From NCBI RefSeq assembly GCF_024713945.1, contig NC_134683.1:1974501-2038500 (forward strand): a DNA stretch of 64,000 nucleotides. Direction: 5' to 3'. The notes under the pieces are model-generated. The model did no database searches and had not been told where the DNA came from. It saw only the letters and a list, made by a program, of their open reading frames with translations. Of this stretch, positions 42,208 to 55,813 are shown piece after piece. This DNA comes from Dermatophagoides farinae. Lineage: Eukaryota; Arthropoda; Arachnida; Sarcoptiformes; Pyroglyphidae. A program made the position numbers and the translations under genes. The first letter of the stretch is position 1. Every line of letters starts with the position of its first letter.

Positions 42208-44446
42208 ATGGCAAATAAAACATTATTTCTTACGATTAATCGTCCATCACCAGCAACAGAATGGGGATTCGAATTTATTGAAACCGAACATAAACGTTTG
42301 GGTTCGATTTTGGTCGTACAAAATGTAAGTAGAAAAATTTTCATTTGAAATCTTAAATAAAAATTAAGTTGACCTAGACCGTTATGCTCTTAAATTTATA
42401 GATTAGAATTATTTTCACAAGTAGTTCAAGATCAGATAAATTCTCGACGTCAAAGGATTATCCTTCCTATTATTATTATCATCACTGTAGAAATGTCGAG
42501 AATCTTTTTTTTTTATTATTATTTTCAACAATTCTAACATTCATAATACAAGCATTTTTCAATGTCTTATTCTTTCTCTGTGTTTGCACTATTATTGTTT
42601 TTTGTGTGTGAATTGAAATTTTTGTGGTGACAATTTTTATGATGTCAATTCATATGATGATGATGATGATGATGATGTCTGTCCCATTGTCAAATACAAA
42701 TTTATATCGCAGCAGCAGCAGCAGCAGCAACAACAATAGTTGAATATGAAAGATTCGAAAGGATTCAAGGATACAAAACACATTCACATTATCATCACCA
42801 TCAGAGATACATTTACAATGTACATATGTACAAAAGGATTCTTTTTTATCTTATTGAATTCTTTGTCTATAAAGGGGGAAATAAGACCATAAACATGCAG
42901 CTATTCATTGTACAACTAAGTGTGGTGGTACGCTCGACTGCCAAGTGTGTACTGAATTATATTATATTATTATTATTGCCGATATATTACCATGTTCAAA
43001 AAATCTATTTCAAACTATATGAAAAAAAAGAGTATTTTTCAATCACAAGTCATTTGATTCATTTGATTGTCGAATTCTAGTCAGGCTTTGATCATCCATT
43101 GAATAAAGTTTGTTGGTGATTTATTTTCTTTGTCTGTTATTTTTATTTTTTTTTTTCATTTCGTATACATGGATTTATTCTCATTCATTTATTTATTCAT
43201 TTACTTAGGTTGCATCTTCAGGTCCTGCATACGAAGCTGGTATTTTACCGGGCGATATATTGATTGGTATTGATAATTCACCAATTACTGGCCGTCCATT
43301 AACATATTCAGTTGCGATTGAATTGTTATCGCAAAGAAAAAGAAATCGTATTGAATTACAAATTCTTCGTGATCCAAAGAATCGTGTCAGAAAATTGAGT
43401 AAGTTTTCTATATAATCAGAAACAAAAATTTATGATAATGTTTCAATTATGTTTGAATAAATAGAGACATATAAAATCACGAATAGTGAAGCATATCGTC
43501 CAATCATTATGAATCGTGGTGTCATTCCTAGTGTTGCCCAAATGGATAGCGGTATCCGTATGCCAGATAATAATATTGAACAATTTTTGAATGAAAAAGC
43601 ACGTGAACAATGGGCGATTACTAAACAGGTATTAACCAGTGAAAACAAAAAAAAAACAAAACAATTTCTATGTAGTCAATGAAAATTATTATCATCAAAT
43701 AATTTGACTTACCACCATTTTTAGACCTATCGTAGTATACCGATTATTGAACCTAAACCAAAAGTTCGACGAGATTGGCCAACGGGTTCGTATCTTAAAT
43801 ATATGGAAGGCCCTGGTTGGCATGATCCACCTAAACATATTATGGTTCAAGAAGGAAAATTTAAACTTCTTAATCAATTGGGATCGGTCTGTATTATTAT
43901 TATTATTATTATCTCATTGATTTAATATTTTTTCCAAAATTCAATTTTTCTTTTTGTTGTTGTTGTTGTTGTTGTTATTGTTGAAATAGACTGAAGGTTC
44001 ACCGGTTCATCGTCAATATAATTCACCAATCAATCTTTATAGTGAAAACAATTTACAAAATTCAATCAATCTGTAAGTTAAATCACAAAGAATTCAAAAA
44101 AAAAATAAATAAATATTGAAATCATTTTCATTTCAGTGGTTCAACTGGATCGAGCATTAGTCCACAACCGGTGTATAAAATGACGACAACAAAACCAGAA
44201 ACAATTGACATAACTAATTCACCGACCTATCAATTCTTGCAAGAGGAACGTATTCAACAACAATTTCGTATGTATATATATTCAAATTTAACTCAGTCAT
44301 ATCAATAAACAAATTTTCAAATTTAAACATATCATCACACCCCAGGTCCACCAACCTCATCATATTCGGCATTCAATCGTACATCACCAGATCCACAACA
44401 AACGCCGTATTTTAAAACATTAATGCATACATTAAACGTATCATAA
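42208..44446 (+). CDS. Zasp66: Zasp66-like PDZ and ZM-motif Z-disc protein
   Basis: Seven exons: 42208-42324, 43209-43398, 43465-43628, 43725-43886, 43990-44072, 44137-44267 and 44346-44446; 315 aa. Residues about 5-100 are a PDZ domain with carboxylate-binding loop WGFEF and the stretch SGPAYEAGILPGDILIGID. Residues about 216-232 are a ZM motif (VHRQYNSPINLYSENN), the hallmark of Zasp/ALP/Cypher proteins that bind alpha-actinin at the Z-disc. There are no LIM domains, as in insect Zasp66/Zasp67. The fourth donor would be GTCTGT, with adjacent GTATTA as an alternative if the acceptor shifts (GSVCSPVHR instead of GSTEGSPVHR). The first intron is long (884 bp) compared with the rest. Confidence 0.88.
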
Positions 44447-45242
44447 ACAACAACAGCAGCAGTAGTAGTAGTAGTAATAGCAAGTAATAATTAGCTAGTA
44501 ATTTGATGATAATTTATCTATCACTCTCATTCTTCTTCAAAATGATTCAATCAGAAAAAAAATGTTGTTATAACCCATTTTTCACATCTCAATATTACTA
44601 ATAATAATAAACAACCCTTTTCAGATAAGTATCAAATGTCAATCAATCATCAATCATCATTTTTATTCTAATTCTTTTGTTTTGCCCATAAATCGATAAA
44701 AATTGATTGATTGATTTGATTTGATTTGAATGTAATCATCACAGATAAATACTCTATTATTCATTGTATCATCATATTGTGAAAATTTAATTTTAAAATT
44801 TAAAATCAAAATTAAATTTAAAAAAAAGACAAGATAAAAAATTCATATTTAATGTGCGTCATCATTCATTCAATTATGAACGCTTTTGCGTTTAATAATA
44901 TTTTTTAAAAAATAAAAATGGAATGAAAAATGAATTAAAAAAAATGAAATGAAAATTTTACAAGACAGAAAAAAAAACATTGAAATTTATAATGATGATG
45001 ATGATGATGCGTCATCTTGTTTGAAATGAATGATGAATCGCTAAATTGATTGATTGATTGATGGAAGAATGAGTGAGAAAGGGGTGAATGAAAATCATCT
45101 AAATTCATGACATACATTAAATAAACATAATAAACAAATACAAATCTATTTTAACTGATGTTATTCATGTGTGTATGTTGGTTTCATTTACAAATTTAAA
45201 AAAAAACAGGACTTTTGTTAATAGCTGATAGTCCATTTATGA
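44447..45242. other. Convergent intergenic gap
   Basis: AT-rich 3' flanks of Zasp and the KAT6 gene. A CAG/TAG microsatellite (44454-44479) and a GAT run (44993-45008) are present. No gene is seen. Confidence 0.6.
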
Positions 45243-48200
45243 TCAGCAAACTCCATTTGAAAGATTTCGTGGTGAATGATGATGATTTCTTAGTGGAGAT
45301 GAATGTTGTTGTTTCATCGTTATCAATGTTGTTGATGATGTTCGATTTTCATTTTTACTATTAGAAACATTGGAATTTGAATCGGACGAAGATTCACCAT
45401 CTTGATGATGGTCTTCATTGTCATCGCCAACGTCATTGATTTCATCACCACATAGATTAGATAGATTTCTGACAGGTAATTTACCATTGATGGTTTTATG
45501 ATTTCCATTTGTTAATGGACTTGACATTTTAGCCATAGTTGGTGTTGATAATGACGATGTATCTAGTTTTAATCGTTTAAAAGGTGATCGCGATGTAGAT
45601 CGTTTACGACGACGAACTTTGAACAATGGTGATGAATTTGAATCTTCTGTAACAATAGCAGCAGCAGCAGCAGTAGCTGAACTATTTGTATTTCGAAGAT
45701 GATGATGATGACCATTAACTAAGGTCATTGGTTTATCACAGCTAGATTCATCATGATTGTTCACAGTTGATCTGGTCCGATGATGTGGCGACGATGTAGT
45801 TGTCGAATCGATATTACCATTCGTAACAATCTCAGAGTCATTTTTTATTGTTTCTTCTTCTTCTTCATCTTCATCATAATTTTCATCATCTACGTCATCC
45901 GAATCTTCATCATCCTCCGTATCATTTTCAAATGCCATTCGACTATCCTCATCATCATCGTCATCATCATCATCATCAACTTCTTCATCATCTTCGGAAA
46001 TCCTTTGATTACCAGATTCAGTAGGTTCTTCTCCATGTGTTGTTTTCTTTTTCCGGCGTTTTGGTGTTGGTGTATGATTATATGCTTTATTCCACCGACG
46101 ACGACGTTTCTTTTTCAATTTACCCGGTAACTGTATTCCATTTTTCATAGATTTATTTAAACTATTTTGATCTAATGCATCATCATAGAACAGGACATTA
46201 TATACTTCATCATTTTTTACTGAAATTTGAGGTTCTTTTGATATGAGCGGTTCCCATATTAGATTATCTTCATTTAATGAGATTCGTTGTTTCTGTAGAC
46301 AACGCTCGATTTCTTCTTGTTTGAATTCCAGTAACCATCTGGAAGGAAAAAATGAAAAAAATGTCAAAACGAAAAATTCATGACTAATATATACAAGATA
46401 CATACTCTTTATTCATTTTTTTGAATGCACCACACCATTGTAATGTGGACGATATATCATTGACATTTAGACCGGTTTTTTCAGATATAAGCTCGATCGA
46501 TATGGACAGCAAATCATCATCTTGTGAATCTTTCGTACATTCATTTTTTTGTCTAAATAATCGATCAACATATTCATAGATTCTAAAACGCCAATAAGAT
46601 AGATATGATAATTTTCCTAGTTCAGATAACGGTTTTTCTGGTGTACCAATCAATGCTTCACGCCGTGATAATAGATAAGAAAAATCGATTAAAAAACGAC
46701 CAAAACCACTGCGTTGATATTGTGGTAAGGTTACAATACATGATACATTAAAATGTTTAGTAGAAAATTTTTCTTTTGAAAAATATCCAACAACATGAGA
46801 TCCTAATCATATTAAAAAAAATCCAAAAGTTTTCATGAAAAAGGTAATTCTGAATTCCAATAACCAATTCATACATACCATAAATATCATCGATAGTAAG
46901 AATGTAAAAAAGGAAATGTTCCACGTCGAATAATAACGTTTTATGATCGATAAACAATTTACCTAAAAGACATAAATTCTGGCAATACCATTTTGTATTA
47001 GCACCATCCACTTCATATACTGATAAATAAATTGGTGTTTTTATATGAAAATTTGGTATTATCTGCCGTGAACGATAAATTTCATCACCCGGTGGTCTTT
47101 TCAGTAAACATTTTTTCTACAATAAAATCAAAAATGATGAAAATTTTCCATAATATAAACTTATAAGACTTACCATGTGTCTTTCCATCATATCCGAACT
47201 TTTCATATATTTCAAACAAAATTCACAGATAAACAATTTTTGTAGTCTTGCATATTCATGTGGATATAATGATGAATACCAGGTTTCGATTTCATAGTTA
47301 CCGAATTCAATTGCAGCCGGACAACGTAGCTGTGTATGTTCACCATCATTCTATTTTTGAAATGAATTAAGATTATTCATGAAAATAATTGGACATTTTA
47401 ATAAAATTTACTTTTGATCCTGGACTTTGTGTTTTCAACGGTGTTAATATGATCGATGAAAGACCATTTTCGGCAACATTTTGTACTTTTTTAAACAATT
47501 GTTCATCATCTCCAGTTATTTCCATTGTTGCATCCAAAGGTAGTGGAGGTGATAATGCACGATAATTTTTCTTATGACCATCTAAAAATGATGAATGTTG
47601 ACTATTTGGTGATGATATCTCAGATTGTCTTTTATCACTAGTACCACTATTATCCGTGATGACTATGGAACGATTTCGATTTTTTGATTTATTAGACTTT
47701 CCAATATTATTATCATCTTTAGATTTCTCCTCTTTATAACGGTCACGTTTTTTTGGTTTGGGTGTTGATGTTTTGAATTTCTCTGGTATCGGTTCATCAT
47801 TTTCTTCCAAAACACTATTGTCATCATCTTCGGCCATGATTATAGAAACATCGGTTTCAAGCTGTTTCTGTTGTTGATTCCTTCGCCTTCTAATTGGTGT
47901 AAATTTCCGACTTCGTTTTTTTGCCGACTTTTTTATCGTTGTTGTTTGTTTGGAACTAGATTTTTGTTTATTCGTTGTACGACCATGTTCACCATTATCA
48001 TTATCATCATCATCACAGCTACCATTACCATTTTCATCTGCTGATTGATTCTCATGAGCTTTGGTCGCAGACGAAGATGATGATGATGATGATGATGTGG
48101 ATGATTTTATCAAAAATTCTGTAATCAAAGTTTGTTTGCTTGACTACAACCAAAAAAAAAAAATTTCAGGAATAAATTCAAAATAAACATTTAAAAATTT

Positions 48201-51200
48201 TACCTTTCTCATTTTTGTTCGTTTCGTTTTATGATTCGATGATGTCGAAAGAATTTTCTCAACTTCTTCGTCGTCACCGTTATCTGATTCCGGTACGACC
48301 AGTACTGGATCACTGTTAAAATGATTTTGTAAATCAACACTAATACTGCTGCTACGAGAATTTAAATCTGTTTCTAATTTTGTTAAATTCTTTACATCTA
48401 CTGTTCGATTTAGATTCTGGTGTTTATTATGATATTTACGTCGTTTATTACGTTTACTGATTGAATTATTTTCACCACCATTATTCTCCTTATTGTAATA
48501 ATTATTATTGATGATATTATTGTCAACTATTTCAAGATCAGCTGATCCAACAACAGAATCCAAATTATCTAAAATTGCTGAACTATCAGGCAATAATGAT
48601 GAAGATTGTTCAGTTGTTGTTGTCGTGCATATGGATTCAATCTCCGGTCTAATCAGTTGATAATTCAATTGTGATAAGTTGGCTCGTTGTAGGGTCAGTG
48701 TACGATATGATACAAGATCACGTTTTAAATGGAATGAACCTTTACGTCGACCACGACGGCCAAGATATTTTCGACAAAATTCTAATAATTGTGTAGAATT
48801 TTCTTCAGATTTCGGTGTTAATGTTGATTGTTGTTTTAATTCAAATGAATTTGTTGTATCAGGACTATCGTAACGTCGTTTATGATTGGATTCAAATGAT
48901 TTTGGTCTTTGTTGTTGTTGTTTATGTTGTTTTCCAATTGATGGATGATGTCGAATTGCTGTGGCTAATTTTATTTCAGGTTGTTGTTGGATTATTCCAG
49001 ATGATGAATGACTATTGAATGAATTACGATTATTATTATTTTTGGCAGATGTAGTAGTTGTGGTGGCTGAAACTGTATCTTCTGCGTAAATTTTATCACA
49101 ATCATCACATGTATATTTGGAAAGGAACACTAGTAATAATCAAGAATGGGAAAAAAAATAATTAAAAAAAGAAAGAATAAATCAATAAGTTTAATTTGAA
49201 AATTGAAAAATTAAAAAAAAATCCCTAGACAAAAGCTAATGTATTACACAGTAAATTTTTATTACCTGACAATTGTCATATTTTGGTTATTATAAATTGC
49301 AAAATGAGAATTCAATGTAATGTAAGGCAGTATAAATTATTTTATCAATGGAATTTTCGAATGATTTAAATTCGGGAATATTTGCTTGTGTGTGTGTGTG
49401 TTTGTTTGCAATTTGATAATAAACAGTATGGGCAGTGTTATTTTGTGGATTATTTATTCATATATATATAATTCATTCATATTCATATTCATATATATAT
49501 AAATGTAGTCAATGATTTCACTACACAATATTATATATGATGATGATATAATGGGCAGCAATAATATTCGTGTTTTTTCTCATTAAATAAAACTTATTAT
49601 TCACTGTTGAAGATGATTATATCAATTTCAATCCGTTCAATCAATTCAAACCAAACACACAAAAATAACATAACAATATTCAACCAAAATTTAAAAAAAA
49701 AATAGTGAGCAAGTTGTTTTAAAGTTTCATGTCAAAATGGAAAAACAAAAAAAAAAGAAATTGGAATCAAAAAGAGTGAGAAAACATTTTTTTTTCAATG
49801 GGATTGTTGTTATTATTATTATTGTTTGTCCAAATAGTTTTCTGTTAGAATTACAATATTCTCTCTTTCTTATACAATTCAAAACATTCAATTCACTGTC
49901 GTCGTCATAGGCTTGTTTGTAAGATTTTTTTTTTTTTTTTTTTCATTAATGGGTAATCGCTCGCTCACAAAACACACACACACACATCAACATCAGCAAC
50001 AGACAATAAAAGAATGAGCGCGCCGTCATATTATTTCATTAATACGCATGCACTATTTTTTCTGCTTTAAAAAAAAAATTTTACATTTCATTTGCCCAGT
50101 TTATACGTTGCAAATTTCATTTTATCTTATTTTGAAACTAAAAAAAATGTTATTATTATAAAAAAGAAAAGAAAATACATACCCGAATTAGATGGATTCC
50201 AACGTAAACATGTACGATGAAAAGCACGATCACAAACAACACAAACGATATTTGTTTCATCATCATGTTGGCCACAACGTGGACATTTTTTACAATTTGG
50301 ACATTCCCAATTCGGTAATTGTCGAATACGGGCTAATAATGAAGGTGAACAACCTAAACAAGATGAATGACCAGACATTCCACAAACAGAACAAGTAATA
50401 AGCTCATCATTTTCATCATCTTTAGTACTATGGCCACACATTCCACATTTCCGGTGTAGATATGATCGATGATTATTATTTTCACTATCATTATCAATAC
50501 TTGTTGTTGTGGTTGATTGTTGTCTATTCAATGAATCTTTACAATATCTTCGTACAACTCTTTCGATTGATTCATCAATCGAATTCAATGTTGTTGTTGT
50601 TGTAGTCGTTGATGTTGATACGGATTTTGTTTTTGTAGATGAATCTATTCAAAAAAAGTAAAATTAGTTTATGAAACATACTTTCAATTCAATCAAACAT
50701 ACTTTTTGGAAACGTTGGCGATGTACTTTGACAGGTTTTAGCTGTCTGATTATTATTATCACTGCTTTTTGAGATATCATTAAGAAGATGTACACGAGAT
50801 TTTAATGGATTATTTATCGCTACAATTGGTATGGCTGAATTTAGTTCACGATAAGAAACAAAACCTTTATCAGCATTATTCACACGTGCCAATAAAGACC
50901 GCAGTATCATATCATCTAAATGACATTGAATTTTATTTTTTGTATCCCAATCAGAATGTTTTGATCGAGCCAAAAGATTATATAAACGATCTACTGATGG
51001 TCGTTGTTTTTGTCGTTTAATTTTTCCAATTGCCAAAAGAATTTCACGATCACGTTCAGTAATTGGTATATCTACAATATCTTCTTTTTTCACTGTAAAT
51101 TGTAAACAAAAAGAAAGAAATTAGAATTTTGAAAATAAAAATTGTCAAACAATATTGAATACCTCTGGTACGGAATTTTGGTTTTTTTGCTATATCATTT

Positions 51201-52091
51201 TCTACTACTAATGATAACTTTTGTGAAAAACCGGCTTGTTGTTGTTTCTGATTCTGTTGATTGTCGAATGTTGATCGTGATGGAATTGGCCGTGCATCTG
51301 GTGCCGGTACGGTAGCATGCAACCGATTCGGAAGCCCTTGTAATGATGATTTATTATTTTCAGTTAAACCGGACATGAATGATATTCGTGGCAAAGAATT
51401 AGGTGATTTACATAGACTAGTGAATAGATTGTCATTATCTTTTGATGGTGTAGCTGCTGTTGATGACGATGATGATGATGAACCAACAAAACGTTTTGAA
51501 TGATTACGATTTGCCATAATGATTACTTCATTTGAATATCGAAATTGATTTGATGATGATCGTGTACTACTTTTTGATGAATCCGATGAATAACCACTAC
51601 ATTCTTCATCATCATCATCATTGGAATCACTTGCAGCCATTTCCTCGCCATCTTCTTCTTCCTCTTCTTCTACGTTTTCATCATCATTTTCCATCATCAC
51701 TTGATGATGATGATGATGATGATGAAGGGGATGTTGATGATGATTCAGAGCCATCATCTGAATCAGAACCAGATTCATTTTCAGAACACGATGATGCACC
51801 TGATGATTCATGATGATCATCAGCTATTTTCACTGCTGCTTTTTCTGGAAGTGATGTTTGCTGTGAGCTATCATCATCGGATTCGGAAGAAGATGAAGAG
51901 CCAGATGATGACGATGAGGAAGATGAAGCGGAAGATTGTTTTGATGCAGATGAAGATGAATGTGATTTAGACGATGATGATGATGATGAATTTGATGATG
52001 AAGATGAAGTAGATGATTCGGAAGATGATGCCGATGATGATGATGACGATGATGAATGGCAACTATCGTTATCTGAATCATCCGCCGACAT
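45243..52091 (-). CDS. KAT6: KAT6/Enok-type MYST histone acetyltransferase
   Basis: Nine or ten exons. The firm ones are: ..51163, 51092-50703, 50644-50183, 49129-48204, 48143-47412, 47350-47174, 47116-46879, 46802-46406 and 46338-45243; about 1650 aa if translation starts at the ATG at 51697. Order: acidic Ser-rich N terminus; winged-helix ([19 protein letters not shown]); tandem PHD fingers ([38 protein letters not shown]); and the MYST domain with zinc finger [13 protein letters not shown], the catalytic segment NVSCIVTLP, acetyl-CoA loop [10 protein letters not shown] and catalytic Glu in SRRE. A long acidic and basic tail follows. KAT6 enzymes acetylate H3 (K23/K14/K9) in a BRPF-ING5-EAF6 complex. 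The 5' end is ambiguous: an ATG at 52091 opens a Ser/Asp-rich frame that can join through a 130-nt phase-1 intron (51670-51799). Confidence 0.93.
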
Positions 52092-54167
52092 GGCAAATGT
52101 AGGTGTGTGTGTGTGTGTGTGTATGAATGAAAAATTTAAATTTTTAAAATATTTTAAATCAAAAAAAAAGAAGAAAAGAAATAAAACGTAATTTTAATTA
52201 TGGCGACAGAAAAGTGTAAATTTTTTCACATAAATTTCCACTGATCATCATCATCATCATCAACACCATCATCATTATCATCATCATGTTGATAATAATA
52301 GCTGCATTGGTAATAATAATTTCAAATGTTTAGGACAAAATTTTGATGCGAAATCTTTTATCTTCATTAATATCGTCATGAATTTGAATAATAATAATGA
52401 CATCATTTTCATCGAAGATAGTTGAAGAATTTCGTAATCAAATTAATGATCCAGAATGAAAATTGAATATATTTATTATATTATATATTAGTATTTATTG
52501 ATTTAATCACATGGCTCAAACGATATTCATTTTTCTTATATTAGCAATTATGAGAAAAGAGAAAAACAGGATCCATTTACAAACAAATTTTGTAATGAAT
52601 ACACACTTGAAAAAAAAGAGTCATAATGTGAATTGAAATACAAAAAAAAACAACGATCAAACTTTTGAAATGTTAACGATCACGAGTGTTTTTGTGTGTG
52701 TGTGTGTGGTGTGTGTATGTTTCTTGATGAACTCTTTCATTTTTTTTTCTTTTCATTCATTCATTCAATACATTTCAGCATTTAAAACGTTTATAATACA
52801 CATTTAAAACAAACATGATTAAATATAAAAACGATGATGTTTGCCATGGCCATTCATTGATGACAATGAATTAACACAACACACACATACACACACACAG
52901 GTGTTGTGATAATTTCATCGTTGCATGAAAGACTGATGATAATTGAATTTTATAATGACGACAACGATGAAGACAACGACGACATTGGTGACAATGACAA
53001 CAAGATAAATAATATTCCAAAAAACAAAACTTGGTTTATCGATAATCAATTTTGTGAATTTCCGAAATATGTTGTCGTCGTCATTGTTGACGACGTCATT
53101 GATGAAAATATTTTTTGTTTGTATTCATTTGTCCAGAATATTCTTCAATTTGAACTTTATTATTGATGATGATGATTAAATGGTCGTATTTTTTTTTATT
53201 TATTATTGTTGATTATCATTCGATTCAATTGATTGGCATTGGATTTTATTAACTAATCATCAACAATAACAACGACAACATCATATCATACACACACATA
53301 TCCTCCTACTTCTCCTACTATCCTATCATCATCTTCATAATTCAACACAATCGATTTGTTGGTTTTGGTTTTTTTTTTCATGTTTACTAATATTAATTCG
53401 GGCCACTCACCATTTTCATCATCATCATCATCAAATATATACATCTAATGGTAATTCGGGTCTGGTTGAATTACCATTACCAGTAACTATTATAAATGCT
53501 ACTACTACTGGTTAACATTTTTTTTATTCAAACAAAGCATGCCGCATGTATACATTTCGCATGATTATGGCTTTGGCTACAATGCCACATACCAATAACA
53601 ATTGAAATATATGAATTACGTAATAATAATGGAAAATGAAAAAATTTACTATGATTGTTGTCATTGTGACTGTAACCAAAGCGGAAATACACACACACAC
53701 AAAGGGATATTGAATTACATGTTTGGATTCTACCACTACCACCAAATATTTCCACTAATACAGTTTTCACACGTTTAAATGTCACATGGTTAGATGTTCG
53801 GTGGACAGAGATCGATTTAACTTCAAAAGTATAAATGGATATTTCACTGTAACTCTCGAAGTAATCGATCAATCATCTGAATTTGAAATGAGAAAAAAAA
53901 ATTGATTGAAAATGCCAATGTATATATCCAAAAATTTTTAAACGATGAGATCATTAATCTATGCGGGTATAAATAGTCGGTTATAAGAATTCAAGTCATA
54001 ATATTTGTCCCATAAACAAGGCTATGATTTGATTTTTTTTTCATTGAATAACATTATTGGAATGATTAAATAATTCAATTACATTCTGGATTTAAATGTC
54101 GATTAATTCAATACGATCTGATTAATTTACTTTGAAACTTTAACTTTTTTGTCAAGTGAAAAAAAAT
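52092..54167. other. Intergenic, 5' flank of KAT6 and of the small charged gene
   Basis: No gene is supported. It holds GT (52101-52121, 52690-52708) and ATC runs. A minus-strand open frame at 53528-53872 shows no recognisable domain and no splice partners, and I do not call it. A TATA box lies near the right end. Confidence 0.55.
53968..53975 (+). promoter_or_regulatory. TATA box
   Basis: TATAAATA stands in a slightly GC-richer local context (ATGCGGG before it), about 195 bp upstream of the start codon at 54168. Its spacing suggests a 5' untranslated region of about 160-170 bp. This is inferred from sequence only. Confidence 0.45.
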
Positions 54168-54681
54168 ATGAATGGAGGTAATCAAAAAGAACAGCCACCA
54201 CCATCGCATCCGCCATCTTTTGGTGATGATACAAACCATAATGGTAAGTTTATCAAGTTTTTTTTTGATTTTTTTGTTTATATCATTAATTTTAGCGCCA
54301 AACGAAATGGCCGAAATTGTTGAGACACCACATACGAAGGTGAAAATTATATATAGACAACATAATAATCATGATGATGAATTGCCGGAAGTTGAGCTAA
54401 CAAATATTGAACGTAGACCATCAAAAAGTAAAAGTCAAAAAGAAATTGAATTAGTACAACAAATGATTGAAGAGAATGTCAAATTAAATGAATGTCGGCA
54501 ACAAAAATCAAAAATCAATAATAATAAACATGATGATCAGCAAAATAAGAACGAAGTAGTAGTTGTTGGAGATCGGCCTGAAACAACGACAACAGCCGAA
54601 GATGATGAAGAAACTTGTCATAAACAATTAAAAAAACAACAATTGCGACAAAAAAGAAATGACAACAAAAAATCAACATGA
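54168..54681 (+). CDS. Small highly charged protein, unknown
   Basis: Two exons, 54168-54243 and 54296-54681, with a 52-bp phase-1 intron, give 153 aa. The start is MNGGNQKEQPPPSHPPSFGD. The middle contains PHTKVKIIYRQHNNHDDELP and VELTNIERRPSKSKSQKEIE. The C terminus is Lys/Gln/Asn-rich (KQLKKQQLRQKRNDNKKST). There is no signal peptide or membrane segment. The segment EIELVQQMIEENVKLNECRQ is predicted by eye to be a helix or short coiled coil. No family is recognised. The intron, ATG and upstream TATA box support a gene. Confidence 0.6.
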
Positions 54682-54920
54682 CAAAAATCGCAATTCAAAG
54701 TAAAAGATGATCAAAGAAATTGAAATTCAAGAAAACTTTAAAAACAAATTTTACCTTGATATATATGGTGAACAGAAGAAAAAATAAAAATAAAATTCCT
54801 TAACAATGTATTTGTTGACAATGAATGTGGAAGAAAACAGTGAAAAAAACATCAAGTAAAAAGTTTAAAATCATCATCAGCATTTCCGGTCAGATTTTTT
54901 TTATTCAATGACTGAGCCTG

Positions 54921-54951
<31 letters not shown>

Positions 54952-55813
54952 TTGATAATCTTTGATCAATTGCACTCTCATTCAAATGTGATACATTTTT
55001 TTTTTCGTTTGTTCATTCAACACACACGATTCAATGTAATTGACTTTGAACACACACACACACACACACACACACTACTAGAATACAATCCAATGAAACC
55101 AACCGACAATCAAAATAAAGAGCCATATATCGCTCGCTCGTTTGATGATGTTGGTGGTGGTGGTGGTGGTGTGTCTATCATCAATTAATGGCACATCCGG
55201 TTAAGAGTATAGCCACTTGTACATAGATACACAACATTGAAATGATTGAAAATCGAGCCAGAAAAAAAATGATAGAAAGCCAAGTTTTAAACGCATACCA
55301 CCACAAAAAAGGCCACATATATTGATTGATTGATTCGATTTTGTTACACACACACACACACCAACCATCACAAAGAAAAAAAGTGTTGAAGGATTGTAAT
55401 TAGTTTTTTACTCGTTTTTGGTTACAAAAAAAAAAAAAAAATCAAGTAATTAAATTACATGATAAATCCATCTTTATTTCATCATTGATTGATTGATTGG
55501 TTTTTGTGTAGTTACACAATTACGAAACACACACACACACACACACATGATAACTAATACAACCTGCCAAATACAAGTGATATCAATTACAAATCTAGTG
55601 AAAAAAAACTTACGCCTTCAAGAAAAAAAAAAATAAATCCAAAAAGGATTGTTGTCGCATCAATTATTGTCGTCGTCGTCGTGTTCGTCATCGTTGTTTG
55701 TTTGTTTATTTACTTTTATATTTTAAGTTTTTTTTTAATTTCAACATTTTTTTTTCTCTCTCTCTCTCTAGTAATTTCTTCATAGGTGGTGTGTTGGGGG
55801 CATATGTTGTATA
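54682..55813. other. Intergenic / Rac 5' region
   Basis: No gene. Several CA/GT runs (54930-54952, 55051-55075, 55347-55362, 55527-55547), and a CT run just before the Rac leader (55757-55770). The Rac promoter and any 5' exon would lie here. Confidence 0.55.

Noticed and set aside
51532-51970. Plus-strand frames opposite the KAT6 N terminus (poly-Met, poly-His/Asp)
   Set aside because: Antisense readings of ATC/GAT microsatellite DNA.
53528-53872. Minus-strand 114-codon frame
   Set aside because: No recognisable domain, a Cys/Val stretch from a CA repeat, and no supporting splice sites or start context.
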